A stretch of DNA of 64,000 nucleotides from Kappaphycus alvarezii. Taxonomy: Eukaryota; Rhodophyta; Florideophyceae; Gigartinales; Solieriaceae. The notes beneath the pieces were generated by a model that did no database searches, had not been told where the DNA came from, and was given only the letters and a program-made list of their open reading frames with translations. A program made the translations under genes and the position numbers. The DNA lies in assembly GCA_002205965.3 (NCBI GenBank), contig NADL03000611.1, positions 1,178,001 to 1,242,000 of the forward strand, written 5' to 3'. This document shows positions 52,976-64,000 of the stretch, piece after piece. Within the stretch, counting starts at the first letter, position 1, and each line of letters opens with the position of its first letter.

Positions 52976-53880
52976 CAAATCCAAGGTACACCCAGGAATC
53001 CTGGGAAATTTTCCGGGTTCAAGGACAGATTTTACCCTCAGGATTACTGTGCTCGGCTGGGGCCGAACACAGTAATCCTGAGATTCCTCGAAAATGATCA
53101 TGGTACTGGGCCCCAGGATTTGTTGCTAGGTATCCTAGGCAAGAGGCCGAAGATCCGAGAATTCTGGGCTAGTTCCCTGGAGCCCTCTGGACTAGTTCCC
53201 TGGAGATTCATGAACATAAAGCAGGCTAGTTACACATATTTCGAATGTAAAAGCACAAAAAAATCCCAGGAAGTTCGAAGGAATCCCAGGATACCCCCAG
53301 GAATCTTAGGAACATACTGAGTATCCTAGGACTCAACCTGGGTCCTGAGATAGAAAATACAAGGAATCCTGGGGAAATTTCCTGGATTTACAATTATAAC
53401 GCCCCAAGTATCCTGGATGTGAGTACAGAAGCCCTGGAAAAAGTACCAGGACGCATGGGTTTCCACTCACCAGTTCTGGCCGAAGACCCAGAATAAATCC
53501 CAGAATTCCCCAGGAATTCTGGTATTTATTATGGCCTAGTAGTATGCCTGGGAAACCTCGGAGTCCACTCAGGCCTTGGTACAAATGCTCGCAGGATTCC
53601 TAGGAGTTTCCCTGGAATTTCAGATATAACCCTCAGAATTACTGGATATTGGTCCAGGAATCCTGGTCTGCAATTCCTGGTGCTTATGGACTAAACTTGG
53701 AAATCCAGGAAGATCTCTTAACATAAAATATCGACAATATTTGGCGTTATCCGAGGAAGTCCCAGGAATCCTGGACATTTTGGCAAGAATCCTGGTAATC
53801 CAGATGCCCAGGGGAGCCCAGGTCTCCCAGGTCTCCTGGACTACTGCTGCATTCCTGGTGATACATCTGTCGAAAATGAC
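52976..53880. repeat. Cluster of CCCAGGAATCCTGGG-like palindromes
   Basis: About 0.9 kb in which CCAGGAATCC, AATCCTGGG, CCCAGGA and TCCTAGG-type half-sites recur on both strands every 20-60 bp. Reading frames are incidental. The same vocabulary returns at 61.14-62.11 kb. Family unknown. Confidence 0.7.
53037..53082. repeat. Long hairpin (15-bp perfect stem plus inner stem)
   Basis: CTCAGGATTACTGTG (53037-53051) pairs perfectly with CACAGTAATCCTGAG (53068-53082). After one mismatch TCGGC pairs with GCCGA around the loop TGGG. It lies in the palindrome cluster. Confidence 0.9.
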
Positions 53881-54780
53881 CCTTCCAGTCCACATTTTAG
53901 GACCAGTGAGGGCTCCAACAGGTCCTCTTGGAACACGAATAGACAAAAGAACTATCCTTCCGGACCGTCAAAGTTGCCTTCCATACATACCAACTCACTG
54001 TAATGCAAATCGACTTTATTCGAACCGCGAACAAACTTTCGTTTTCGCAGGAAGCGTACTGGTGTACAATAACGCAATCCAAATGACACCAGTAAGGAAA
54101 GGTGCAATGTCATAGAAAGGGTAGCGGCGACAGGATGGGCTATTGGAGTCCACCAGTGGTGGGCTTGAGACGCTTCAGCATCGAGCAATATCGTTATCCC
54201 CCATCGATTTCGGCATACTGCAGTATAGAAGTGTACCCGCGGCTTGGTGTTACGATGCGTAGGTGGTTTCAGTCTCCCGGAATGCGGCCTGAAGAGTGAG
54301 AGCAACGCAATAAGTCATCGGTTGTCATTTGTTGGGATGGGGCGGCAACCGATCCAACTTTGCGGGTTCTGAGATGTTCGCTGCTTGGGCATATCGATAT
54401 TGTACCATCTGAGTTTGGAAGTTTCACCCATAAATTGAGAATGACGGACATTTGAACGCCAGGAATTCAGGAATCCCGCCCTACAACCTCCTTTTAATGA
54501 AAATATGACAAGCCTTGTCAATATCTAAGATTGCATGGCCACAAAAAAAAGCATTAAAGGATGCAAGTTCTCACATGTTGGTTGAGAGAAAGGGAGAATA
54601 TAATTTAAACAAAAACGATGGCTGAGTTCATAATCTTCAGATATGGAACAAAATATACAGGAAACGACAGCAGAGACAGACGACGATTGCCATCGAGAGC
54701 GTTATTTTGTTGTGTCGAGATAAGAATGCTAACAACGCGCATCAAATTTGGCAAATAAAAAAGAGTCATTCTGCTCACGT
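53881..54780. other. Unassigned, weak open frames
   Basis: A 117-codon minus frame (53952-54305) and a 124-codon plus frame (53741-54115) overlap; neither is recognisable. No transposon terminus seen. Confidence 0.4.
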
Positions 54781-54809
54781 AACCAAGTCGACATGTTGTC
54801 GACTTGGTT
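54781..54809. repeat. Perfect 12-bp hairpin
   Basis: AACCAAGTCGAC and GTCGACTTGGTT are separated by a 5-base loop (ATGTT). The stem contains a SalI-type GTCGAC on each arm. Confidence 0.92.
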
Positions 54810-55809
54810 GCATGAGCAATGCGAAATAGTGCATTATTTGCAATATTTCGATGGTATATTCAATTTCACATTCTTCTAAATTTCTGTGAAAAAATGTTAT
54901 GACCTGGTAGCATTGTCAATGAGAACTTAATTTACGAACATCTCGGCGGGTACCTTAAGAATTCTTGGAGGTTGGAAGTCTTCTGTTTTTGAAAGGCCCT
55001 TTTGGTTCTCATAGGTTGCCAAACCACAGTGTGGGTTCCGGTACTGCCGGCAGTAGTACTACTGGTAGTAGATTGTCTGCACCGCTTCAAACGTAAAATT
55101 TACCCACATTTGGAATGCTGATACAAGACAAGCATAAGTTATGGCTTGTACTGTACCATCATTTGAACGATGCCTGGTTGCATGTGCTCCAAGCTAATGA
55201 TGGACTTAGAGCAAAGTATGATACTCCAGAACTGCTCGGCATCTACCGAATACATCGACATCTACAACTACATTTAAGAAAAATGGAAGACTATTAGCAC
55301 GATGAAGAAGACCCTGGATCGATACAAACTGAAAGTGATTGGCTCTATTGTGTGTGATTGTGTGTGATTTGGTCTGATTGTGTGAGTAGTTTTCTTGAAC
55401 AGGCCATGGATATTTAGACAACTCAACTTGAAGAAACTAAGTCCATGACACCTGAAGTGTCGCAATGGCCACGCTAAAGTCAAGTAATATTCTAAGAAAC
55501 ACTATTAGATAAATTGGGGACAGCCTAAGTCTATCTTCCAGACTTGAATCTACCAGATACAATCTATTTGATCTTATGACGGTATAAAACACAAACAAAG
55601 TTCGGAGTAACAGTCTTATTAAGCCATAAAGAATGAACACAGGTAAAAGCAAGTGTACATAGCAACCTTAGAACCCAATAAAACTACTGCATTAAGCCAA
55701 AATGAATATCAAACAGCTTTTGCAAGCTTTGTGATGTAATCAAAGCACTGCATACAAGCTGTAACACTCATAATACTTGTGATCCGTTTCTCGTATCGAG
55801 AAGAAATCC

Positions 55810-55843
55810 TACTGCATCATGCCGCATGCTTCATGATGCAGTA
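55810..55843. repeat. Perfect 12-bp hairpin
   Basis: TACTGCATCATG (55810-55821) and CATGATGCAGTA (55832-55843) around a 10-base loop. Confidence 0.92.
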
Positions 55844-55985
55844 CATGGACGGGCCCACAATCCGCTGAATCTAGATAACCGGAAGCCCAGATATGATTCA
55901 CACTGAATAATTCCATCGCCTTGTTCTAGGTTCTATTACTCTTGTGCCAGAAAGCAGTATATCCGGACCTAACCTAATACTCCGC

Positions 55986-56022
55986 CGGACTGTACTCTGG
56001 ACTCCGTCCGGAGTACAGTCCG
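55986..56022. repeat. Perfect 12-bp hairpin
   Basis: CGGACTGTACTC (55986-55997) and GAGTACAGTCCG (56011-56022) around a 13-base loop. Confidence 0.92.
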
Positions 56023-57002
56023 CTGGCTGCAGGCTATCGGCGATGGAGTTGAGCGTAAAGGTACAGGTTAACCTTCCAAGGTACTGAAAGGACACATATG
56101 CCATATCCATACCAAGTTTGAAATACTCGAAGGTTAAAATGTAAGCGCGGCTTTGGTATATAACTGGTGAGAACCTCTACTTGAGCACGTAACCGGGGAG
56201 GACATCATGATTGACTCAGAAATTGAGGTTGGGCACAATTACTGAGCAGTATGATACTGTAAAGCATGAAACTGGATCCATAACCAGTGAGAAAACGTGA
56301 TGATTGAACCCTACGCCTTACAGTTCTCTGAATCAATAAATTACAAATGTTAAGAAGTGATTACTTTTGACGCGGTTTCGTGACCTGTACAACAGTGAGG
56401 AAAACGCGTTAATACTCAAAGAGGATTGAAATAAACGTAAAGCAAGTTTTCTACCAAGTCTTGTTGCAATTGAGATTATCTTCTGCGGTCACGTAAGATA
56501 TTAGAAATTCATTTTAAAATATGTTCCCTTCGCGGTGGTTTTCAGGCCACATAATTTTGTTCGACCTACCAGTCGCATGACCCCAGAGTAATATCATGAT
56601 TATACATCAAGAATCCACATATTCGGCTGGTCAAAGAAATTTCCATACCATGGAACCCGTCGACGATCGTTACAAACAAGTCGTCCAAACTGCAAAGATC
56701 TTCTCGGAAAACTTCAGTGCATCTCATTGTCTCTGAGCAACCCGAAATACCTCCACGTGACCATATCATTTCAAACCTTTTTCAGAAAAGCTGCGCCATT
56801 TTCAGTCATGCCCCCCTCCCCCTTTCACTGGTAAGCCATATCAAAGTCAAAGACACTCCAACAAGCCGTCAAAGTGTCACGAACTACCCACAATCCCTCT
56901 GACAACATTTCTGCTTCTCAGTTACACTACGCCGCTACGCAAATCCTGCAAGCGCAGGCGAGACTCTGCCAGCTCGTCAAGTAGTGCGAACACACCTGAC
57001 CT

Positions 57003-60000
57003 GTGCCACACTCCGATGCGGGCGTCCGCGATGAGGAATACGCCGGATCTGCAGACACGAGTGCGCGCGGTGGGCCTTACAAGTCCTCTGCAGAGGTAAT
57101 GAAGGAGATTTCGGGGCAGTCAGCTGCCATTAAGGCAGCACATCGAAAGAAGCGAGTTCCGGCTTACATGCGGGATGTGATGGAATCAGAAAAACTCGAC
57201 GCATGGTTGCAGAGAAGTATTTGAGAGCTGGAATCCTGGATGGTAAGGGTGGTATATTCGGTCTACAGCGGTGGTAATAGTGGCTTGGTATCAGGTGATC
57301 GCAAAAAAGTTGTTGGACGTGCCCTGTGGTTGCAAGAGGTACTGACAACGTTGAAGTACCACTGCACAGGGATTTTTTTGGAGGCCTGAAGAATTCTTCC
57401 TTCAGAGGGTTAAAGGCAAGAAGAAGCAGTTTATGCGTGCGCCGATTCCGCTGATTGGGATTGGGAGTGATTTGGGGACTTTGATGATAGATGAGTGGAT
57501 AAATATTGTTGGACGTTGCAAGATGTTAATGGAAAACTCCCCATGGAATGGATATTTTTAATATGTCCCGTTGGTTGGTCGTGCGGTTCTGATTTCAATT
57601 GTTCTACACATTTTTGCGCTTTGTTCCGCAATTATAGATTCGACAGATATGGCCACGGACACCTCAGTTGTGGATTTGCTGACGTCTTTGAAAGCAGGGA
57701 TGAGGGTAGCCGATGGGTTCAATTCTGGTACTCCTTTGAAGCATCTGAGCTGGCTTTTTCTATCCAAGAATTGTTTTTGGTCTCACATTGAGTCGTTAGC
57801 TAACATGATTGGAGGGAAGACTGTCAACAACATGTTGGACGGTGCTCGTGAGGGACAGTACGACTTATTGCAAAGAAACGAAAGGGCTCCTCGCCGTGCC
57901 GTTTATTGAAGGCCAACAATCTTGTTAGTCTGCTGATATTCACAAGTCAGCTACAGGTAATCCCGTGGCTTCAACCCTCACTCTTAATGGATTTATTTCT
58001 GTGGTGTATCACTCTCTTATGCATCTTAGGCCGACGTACGTGGAAACAGTGTACCGAGGCGACTGGTATCAAGAGATAGTTGCGGTGTTCAAGCATTTCT
58101 AAACGCAGTTTCGTATCTTTTTACGGGTGACGACGAATGAATTCGCCCTTCAGAAGAGGAGAGCGGCCGATAGGAACATTGAGAAGGTCTTCGAAGAGGG
58201 ACTCAGATTTTGGCTAGGAAAGCGATCATTTTTTAGTTGGGATAATAACGGTAATGCTGTAACCCAGGGAGCAGATGGATTTGTTTCGGTGGGAAGCATC
58301 GTGAATTGGGTATCAGCGGGAAACGGTGCGGTTGATGGACTTGAAGGCCGGGGGGTACATGACGATGATGTGGGACGGCCGGAGACACGTGAAGGGAATA
58401 TTGGTGTTGATGGCGATGAATATATACCGTTGATTAGCTTCAGAGCTCTTAACAGAACTGACGTGACCAGGGGGGGATTTCTTCTCGTGTTTCCAAGTAA
58501 ATTGCACATAAGGTGGAAAGCACTGGAAATGATAAAATTCGACCCGGTCGCGTGAGTTCGGAGGCAAACAAAATACTACATCCCGAAATAAGTGTACATG
58601 TCTTTAGTCTTGCGGCAAGTGATTGGGTTGCGAAAAATCAGAAGGAAATTGAATACAATCGACTTGTTCGCATGGCATCGGAGCAGAATATTGTGCAGTC
58701 ACGTTCTGTCCACTAACAGAACACCCAGGGGACGGATTCTTTCCCCGGTGGTGTAAACAGTGAGGTGATTCCAAATGCACAAGCTCATGGTGATGGCATG
58801 CAATGGTTAACGAAGTTCAAGGCCGACCATATGCAACCTTTACCCTCCTTTGTGAGTCAGATATCATTTATCAGATCGATGAACTAACAAGTCGCCGTCA
58901 AGAACTTGATCAAACTGTTACAGAAGAGAACCGACTTAAGAAGCAAATTGCAGCGCTGGAAGAGGAACTTTCCATGATCAGGAACAAGTTCTGTTTATTT
59001 AGAGTGAAGCAAGGTTGTCGAATGAAAAGGTACAGAAATGGGTTGGTGATGGGAGAGGAAATGCGTGGAAGTAGATATTCGTGTAATTATGGAACAAGTG
59101 CTTGGCTCGGTGGTTTCTGAGGCATCCAGGGGGGAAAGATTAGGGAGCGTCGGAGGCGTTTTGAGGAGTTCGCTACGATGGAAAAGGTCGCCGAAAAGAG
59201 GACGATTGAAAGGCAGAAGAGGCAGAAATTGGAAGCGGACAAGCGTCAAAAGCAGCGTCTTATGCAGAATGCGACAAACAATGCCCAGTAAATTAATCTT
59301 AAGATTTCAAGTTCCGAAGGGATCCGCACCGACTCGTGCGTTTGGATTAGGACTGCTTTGTTTAAATGGTCCTCCGGTATTGAATTAATGGAGCGGAAGG
59401 ATAGGGATGTGAAGAGGTGGATGTACTCGGCAATATCGACGAAGGAACTGGAAGGTGTGAGGGATAGCTTGCGACAAGGTGGGGTCCTTCCCGAGGTCGA
59501 GGTCACAGAGAAAAAGATGTACCACAATCTTCATCAATATATGAGAATATGGTGTGCTCTTCTCTCTGCTCAGATTCCCATTGCGTTGGACACTATTCCT
59601 CGGAGCACAGAAACAAGGAATCAAGTCAATCTGCAGCAGAGGAGTAATCGTCATCTGGTTCGTTTGTTAAATAAACCTTGAACCAGTCGTGGTAAGCGCG
59701 TCCTTCAACTCACAATTCCTGCGTCTTCTAAAACCGCATATACCAAGAAAGTGGTGTGGTTTCAGTTGATTACTTCCAATACGTCGCCAAGAGGAATTTT
59801 GCAGTGCTCGTGATAACTGTTCTCGACTTGCATGTAAGCGTCGGGGAAGAGCGGGACGACAACTATGACATATGAATTGTGTTTAATTTCATGGCGCTGG
59901 GAGCAAATAAATCTGCTGACGACGAGTGGCAGCATTTTTTACAGACCGCAGCCTTTTATGGTTACATCTGTCATGTTGGTTACGTTGGTTCACACATCAT

Positions 60001-60842
60001 TCCAGTCGAGTACTTGTTGGTTTATTTGAAGTTGGACGCAAAAAGGCAGAAGTCAGTGGGTATTGTTGTCCTCAACACGTATCCGAAAGCTACAACCGAT
60101 AACTACAAGGGATCCGTGAAAAACTGTGAATTTCTCGCTGTGCTGCAGAGGCAGGTCGGCAGTTACCTCAACCGTCTCCCCGATGATTCTGGGTTCGTAA
60201 GTACGTCAACTCGGCTCTATCTAAAGGAAGCTCTCAAGTTCCATCTATGAAAAAGCTCAGTTATGTGCTGTGAATGAGTGCTTAAAGCTTCTGGCAGTTA
60301 GGAATGCCAGTACAGAGGCACTTGAAGTGGATATGCTTCGTGACCGAATGTTGGGAATTATTGGACCAGCCGGTATCGGGAAAACCGAAAAAACCATGCA
60401 CTTTATGGCCTTCTTATTGAATGGGGAGGCGTGTCTTAAGGAGATTATCAGAATTGAGGAAGCAAGAGAGAAGATGGACTGAAAAAGGAGAGCCACATTT
60501 ACACACACCGTTGCTACCAATTCTGATGCCGGCTCAAATTTCAAAAAGCTGCCGGGTATTCTCGTAGTCACAGCAACAAACAAAGCTCTCAACTTCATTT
60601 AGGAATGGTTTTTGCAGATAATCGGTGTTGTATGCGAGGGTGATAGTTTTTTTGTGAAAAATGTGAAAACTGCTGTACCGTTGTTCCATAATATGCGGAG
60701 AGAGCACGCAGATTTGGAATCTTCGACTTCATTACATTTGAAGCGAGCGCAACGCATTTCAGATGATGGAGGGGCTACATTTCAGTGCTTCGTTTTTGGT
60801 TCACCACCTATCCACTTGGCTCTCGCGCAAAGTGCACTGTAA
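57003..60842 (+). pseudogene. Large decayed gene with coiled coil and P-loop helicase-like domain
   Basis: A train of plus-strand frames that read as parts of one long protein, separated by single stops or shifts: 57003-57224; 57571-57909; 57951-58555 (one TAA at about 58103); 58803-59120 with a heptad-like coiled coil (Q-I-A-A-L-E-E-E-L); an Arg/Lys/Glu-rich helix near 59110-59280; 59358-59681; 59770-60250 (one TGA near 59875); 60258-60842. The last has G-P-A-G-I-G-K-T (60363-60386, Walker A), and after a stop I-L-V-V-T-A-T-N-K-A-L-N-F-I (about 60555-60600), similar in place and pattern to motif Ia of superfamily 1 helicases (Upf1-like). Later motifs (DExx, VI) are not seen. All three stop codons occur, so recoding is unlikely. 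It may be a TE-encoded or virus-like helicase; identity unknown. Confidence 0.5.
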
Positions 60843-61140
60843 TTTACCTGGGAAGCTCCCAGAGTTTGCACCCGGGGAGCCAGGCTCCCTCGAAAACACG
60901 ACACTGTGTACAACTGATATGTTTACACATGTAAACTTTCAGGGAGTAAAACGTTCAGTTATTTTTAGCACTTACTGTCAATTAATTGTGCAGAAATATT
61001 TTTACTTTAGTAATAAATTAGTTCTTAAAGAATAATTTTTAAGTGTTGATGTTCCTATAAATTGAAATAATGGCATTAGTTACTGCCCAATATTGGACAA
61101 AATAAGTTTTTTCAATGACAGTTTCGAAATTTTCCAAGCG

Positions 61141-62110
61141 CTGTTATATCCCAGTAATCCTGGGGGATTTTCGAGGATTACTGGGAACCTTTCCCGTACT
61201 TTGGCGGTGTAAAGGGGCAATCACATAGGAACGTCGGCCAAGGGGTTGTCTTCCAATGGGGTAGGATTTGGAGAATTCCTGGCATGCATCTAATATTTTG
61301 ATAACTATTTCGGCAGTCTCGCGGGCTGCTAACAACTCATAAGTTGAAAACCCCCTGAGATTACGGCAATATTCTTGGGGATTTTCGAGGATTCCTGGGA
61401 TATTAACCAGGATTCTAAGGGTATTAAGGGATAATTATATAGGAATTGCCACCTAGAGTTGCAAAATTCTATAGCTAAGATGTTTGGGGAGTACTAGGAT
61501 GTAACTCCAAGTTTAAAAATTATTTTGCCATTCTTTCTGGCTGTTCCCAGTAATTTTGGGAGATTTTCCAGGATTCTCGGGTTGAAAATCTAAAGAAGTT
61601 TTAATGAGAGAATGTAACATCAGTGTTGGTATCTTTCCCAAGGAATTCTGTCTTTATGCACCGGAATCCTGGGTCAGTCCTGGCCTAGACGTACGATATC
61701 TTTCCTGAAGATATCTGGAAACTCATGAGTTTCCCAAATAATTAATAATGTGAAATTTCCGGATAAATACACTGCTTTCTCTTAAAAATCGGGCCATCAT
61801 TCTATACTACAAAATATTCAGAGTTTTTTGTCAGGATTTTCCGAAAGAACTCCCAGTATTCCTGGGGATCCTGGAATGTAAGTCGCTTAGAAAAGTTCAA
61901 TTTAGAGTTTTTAATGTTTGGATTTTTCTGGGATACACTTCCCCGGATTCCTGGAAATATTTTCCCCACCGGTCCTGCCCAAGATTTTCCAATCAAATCG
62001 CAATGTAACTTGCCGTGCTTACAGCTACCCAGGACTCTTTCCATGATTCTGTCTTCCTTGATCAGGGATCCTGGAGGCGTCCTGGGCCCAAGAGCACACC
62101 TGGGACCCTG
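61141..62110. repeat. Second cluster of CCCAGGATTCCTGGG-like palindromes
   Basis: The same half-site vocabulary as 52976-53880: a perfect 12-bp inverted repeat CCCAGTAATCCT / AGGATTACTGGG (61150-61161 and 61174-61185), GGGGATTTTCGAGGATTCCTGGGA near 61376-61400 (only partly paired), TCCCAGTAATTTTGGGA near 61548, and CCTGGGGATCCTGG near 61862. Short frames here are incidental. Confidence 0.65.
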
Positions 62111-62239
62111 GGGGTGTTCCTCGGCTTGGAAATTTCCGACTTTCTTTCGCTCTTTCCGTCTTTTGTTCCAGCTATCTCCCTCGCCCCTCTTTCTCTATCT
62201 CCTTCGCTCCCTCTCGTCCTTTCCTTTATCAAAAGAAGC

Positions 62240-62504
62240 TATTTGAAGGCCTACTTCTATCTTCTACCAATCACGAAGTATTCCGGCGCAAACCTGTCGC
62301 CCCTTTCCAATTTGCGGACGAGCATATTCTGATCGGCGCCTTGTCACAGATGGATTTCGAAACAAGTACAATTTTCACGCCTTCTGTGACATCGAGTATG
62401 ACCACAACCGCTGCACTGAAAAATGATTGGTTAATTTCTCTCCCAGATATTGTAGAGAAATTAAAGTGCCATTTCGTTTTGATCGGCGCATGTTGGCCAC
62501 CCAC
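62240..62504 (-). pseudogene. Decayed mobile-element ORF family, copy 3
   Basis: In minus-strand reading it gives C-H-R-R-R-E-N-C-T-C-F-E, G-A-D-Q-N-M-L-V-R-K-L and Y-F-V-I-G-R-R, which align with the copy at 14594-15135. A C-S-G-C then H precedes the R-C-H block, giving a possible C-x2-C-x-H-x2-C-H pattern. Stops follow R-R. The listed frame 62271-62504 is a different phase. Confidence 0.45.
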
Positions 62505-63294
62505 AATAACTATTCTTATTCATGTGACAGATAAGGCTCACTGAGAGAGCATGGTGGTGACCAGGGATTGCTCATTATACTGGGCTGGCAGCTTCGCAAC
62601 TGAGTCTCTAGGAAATATTTTTAGTGTCATGGGAGAAACTCTGTCTACCTTGCTTCGCCTTTCCAAGTAAAGCTTCAAAAATGGAGACTGTATGCCAAAA
62701 ATACTCCTTTATGAGCCCCTACAGGACTGCTAAAGTTGTGGATTTTACGCCATCACTGTGATGATGCAATTTACAGAATCAACTGGGATCAATTTATTCT
62801 ACAAATATGAAAAATATTCCAAAGACATTACCGAAAAAAATAGGTCTTTTGCACGCTAGGCATTGTCGTCCTGTTGAAAAGGTCCTCAGGAAGAAGGGAG
62901 CCAGAATGAGCGACAATGACGCCCTGGTGCACTTTGCAGCTGTTAGGCTGTGTGTTTCCGTAAAAGCGTAGGGCGGAACTGATTATGATCGATTTCTGCG
63001 TTTCTAATTGGGCATTCTTTTAAAAAGTTACCGCAGGTATATCATATGTAATAAATAGAATGGGCAGGGGTTCAATACAATACATCTGGTCTGCCTCACA
63101 AAAATGTACGAAATGTCCTCTGAAGACAAGGAGTACCCACAGAAAGGGCTTGGTAACAGCAGAAAAAAATCGAACGATATTCTATTTATGTCGTCGTTTC
63201 CCAATTTTGTCTCCGTAAAAAACATTGCGGGCAAGTTTGACACAAAACCATGTCCTTTAGCGTAAAGTTGAGTTAGCAATAGGAGTGTTTTGCT
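62505..63294. other. Unassigned sequence
   Basis: A 55-codon plus frame (about 62807-62971, Lys/Arg-rich, ending V-R-L-C-V-S-V-K-A) looks protein-like but is not recognisable. Nothing else supported. Confidence 0.35.
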
Positions 63295-64000
63295 GTGAGT
63301 AGGATGGCCCACCAGCATAAGTTTTCAAGAACATCCATCCTAAAGTTACTCAAAAAACTGCGAAGATACAACAACGATCATGGCGGGGGTATACCATCCA
63401 CATTAAATCCCTGTGATAGACGAGGAAGGCATTCGGAGGGCTTCGAAAGAAGAAGCCAGCGCCTGTACTATCCAAAAAACGATAGATTTTCGGTCTCAGT
63501 GGGACGTGAGCGGCATATTCTCTCTTTAGCGCTTAATTTGGACTGCAGGAAGTGAAAGAAAAAAAACACGGAAACGAACGAGAAAATTCATTCGGATCCA
63601 GGTCATCCCAGACCATTGAGGACTGGTACCGAATTGTTATTTCTTCTGCAAAATGTAATCTGGATGATCCTGATAATCGTACGAGATATTGACAAGATCT
63701 TAGGGGAGAAAAAATAAATTTCGCGTCGGCACGTGGGAGGTGGATCGTTGAAGATATTGACCACTATTTCAGAAAATGAAAAGTCTGAAATCGCATTCCA
63801 TTGTGGAAAGAAGGATGGTACGAACTACAGAACTCTTTATGAATATCTTCTCCCCTTCCCGGATGTTTCCTATCCAAATGGATGGGGGTTACAACATAGA
63901 AATGCATATAAATATATAGCAGATGTAACAAAAAGAATGGCAAACGTCAAAAAAATGTCAATTTTATGGACTGTTCTGTGCGCAGTCTGCATTTTGACCC
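63295..64000 (+). pseudogene. Unrecognised gene fragment running off the window
   Basis: Three successive plus-strand stretches look coding. 63295-63555 is 86 codons with a basic amphipathic start (S-I-L-K-L-L-K-K-L-R-R-Y). Then a frame contains T-I-E-D-W-Y-R-I-V-I-S and R-G-R-W-I-V-E-D-I-D. Finally a frame is open from 63718 to the window end and contains C-G-K-K-D-G-T-N-Y-R-T-L-Y-E-Y-L. Stops or shifts join them. No family recognised. It may continue beyond the window. Confidence 0.3.

Larger units (their letters stand above)
54810..56990. other. Non-coding, hairpin-rich
   Basis: No convincing gene. Contains a GTGTGATT-type short tandem stretch near 55347-55383 and the two perfect hairpins listed separately. 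Frames of 60-73 codons overlap on both strands. Confidence 0.45.

Noticed and set aside
57003-60842. Stop-codon reassignment to rescue the long helicase-like reading frame
   Set aside because: TAA, TAG and TGA all interrupt it and frame changes are also needed, so ordinary pseudogene decay is simpler.
1-64000. tRNA, rRNA or CRISPR features
   Set aside because: No cloverleaf with a GGTTCGA-type T-arm and acceptor pairing, no rRNA landmarks, and no regularly spaced repeat-spacer pattern. The tandem arrays here have no spacers.

Overview
The window is a transposon-dense stretch of a eukaryotic nuclear genome. I see no prokaryotic gene organisation, rRNA, tRNA or CRISPR array. Almost everything recognisable belongs to a mobile element: several Ty3/gypsy LTR elements of one broad family, two Ty1/copia elements, a LINE-type retrotransposon, PIF/Harbinger-like transposase debris, and a decayed multi-kilobase locus with a helicase-type P-loop. 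The host is probably a TE-rich microbial eukaryote (fungus, oomycete or alga). Family resemblance points that way, but the sequence does not settle it. I found no confident intact host gene.

Layout. (1) 1-3060: no confident gene, one 172-aa hypothetical ORF. (2) 3061-10516: a complete Ty3/gypsy insertion on the minus strand, with 719/717-bp LTRs (TGAT...ATCA), a perfect 5-bp target duplication (ATCTC), gag-PR-RT-RNaseH-IN, and an extra ORF between IN and the 3' LTR. Its reading frames are broken although its LTRs are nearly identical. (3) 10517-19500: mostly non-coding, with two copies of a decayed ORF family (third copy near 62.3 kb). (4) 19535-23672: an old, dead gypsy copy on the plus strand. 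(5) 25.1-38.6 kb: a long gypsy LTR region interrupted by three later insertions: a 1.55-kb unit carrying a two-finger zinc-finger ORF, a 4.5-kb LINE, and a 4.5-kb copia element with 106-bp LTRs. An uninterrupted copy at 45.94-48.9 kb shows each empty site. (6) 38.64-44.46 kb: the internal region of a second minus-strand gypsy element, more decayed than the first and with the protease active site lost. (7) 44.46-49.02 kb: its 5' LTR, a 28-bp tandem repeat, and the uninterrupted copy of the LTR complex. (8) 49.0-50.9 kb: an internally deleted copia. (9) 51.0-52.4 kb: a Harbinger-like transposase pseudogene. (10) 52.4-62.1 kb: hairpin-rich sequence, two clusters of CCCAGGATTCCTGGG-like palindromes, and the helicase-type pseudogene (57.0-60.8 kb). 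(11) 62.2-64.0 kb: decayed ORF fragments, one open at the window edge.

The most interesting signals are these. An acidic ORF sits in the U3 part of the long-LTR gypsy elements, in element sense, in three copies. A conserved post-integrase ORF in the gypsy elements contains a duplicated module. The zinc-finger insertion is bounded by a 5-bp target duplication and has its own TATA-like box. A 2.4-kb block of near identity lies inside clearly diverged duplicated flanks, which suggests gene conversion.
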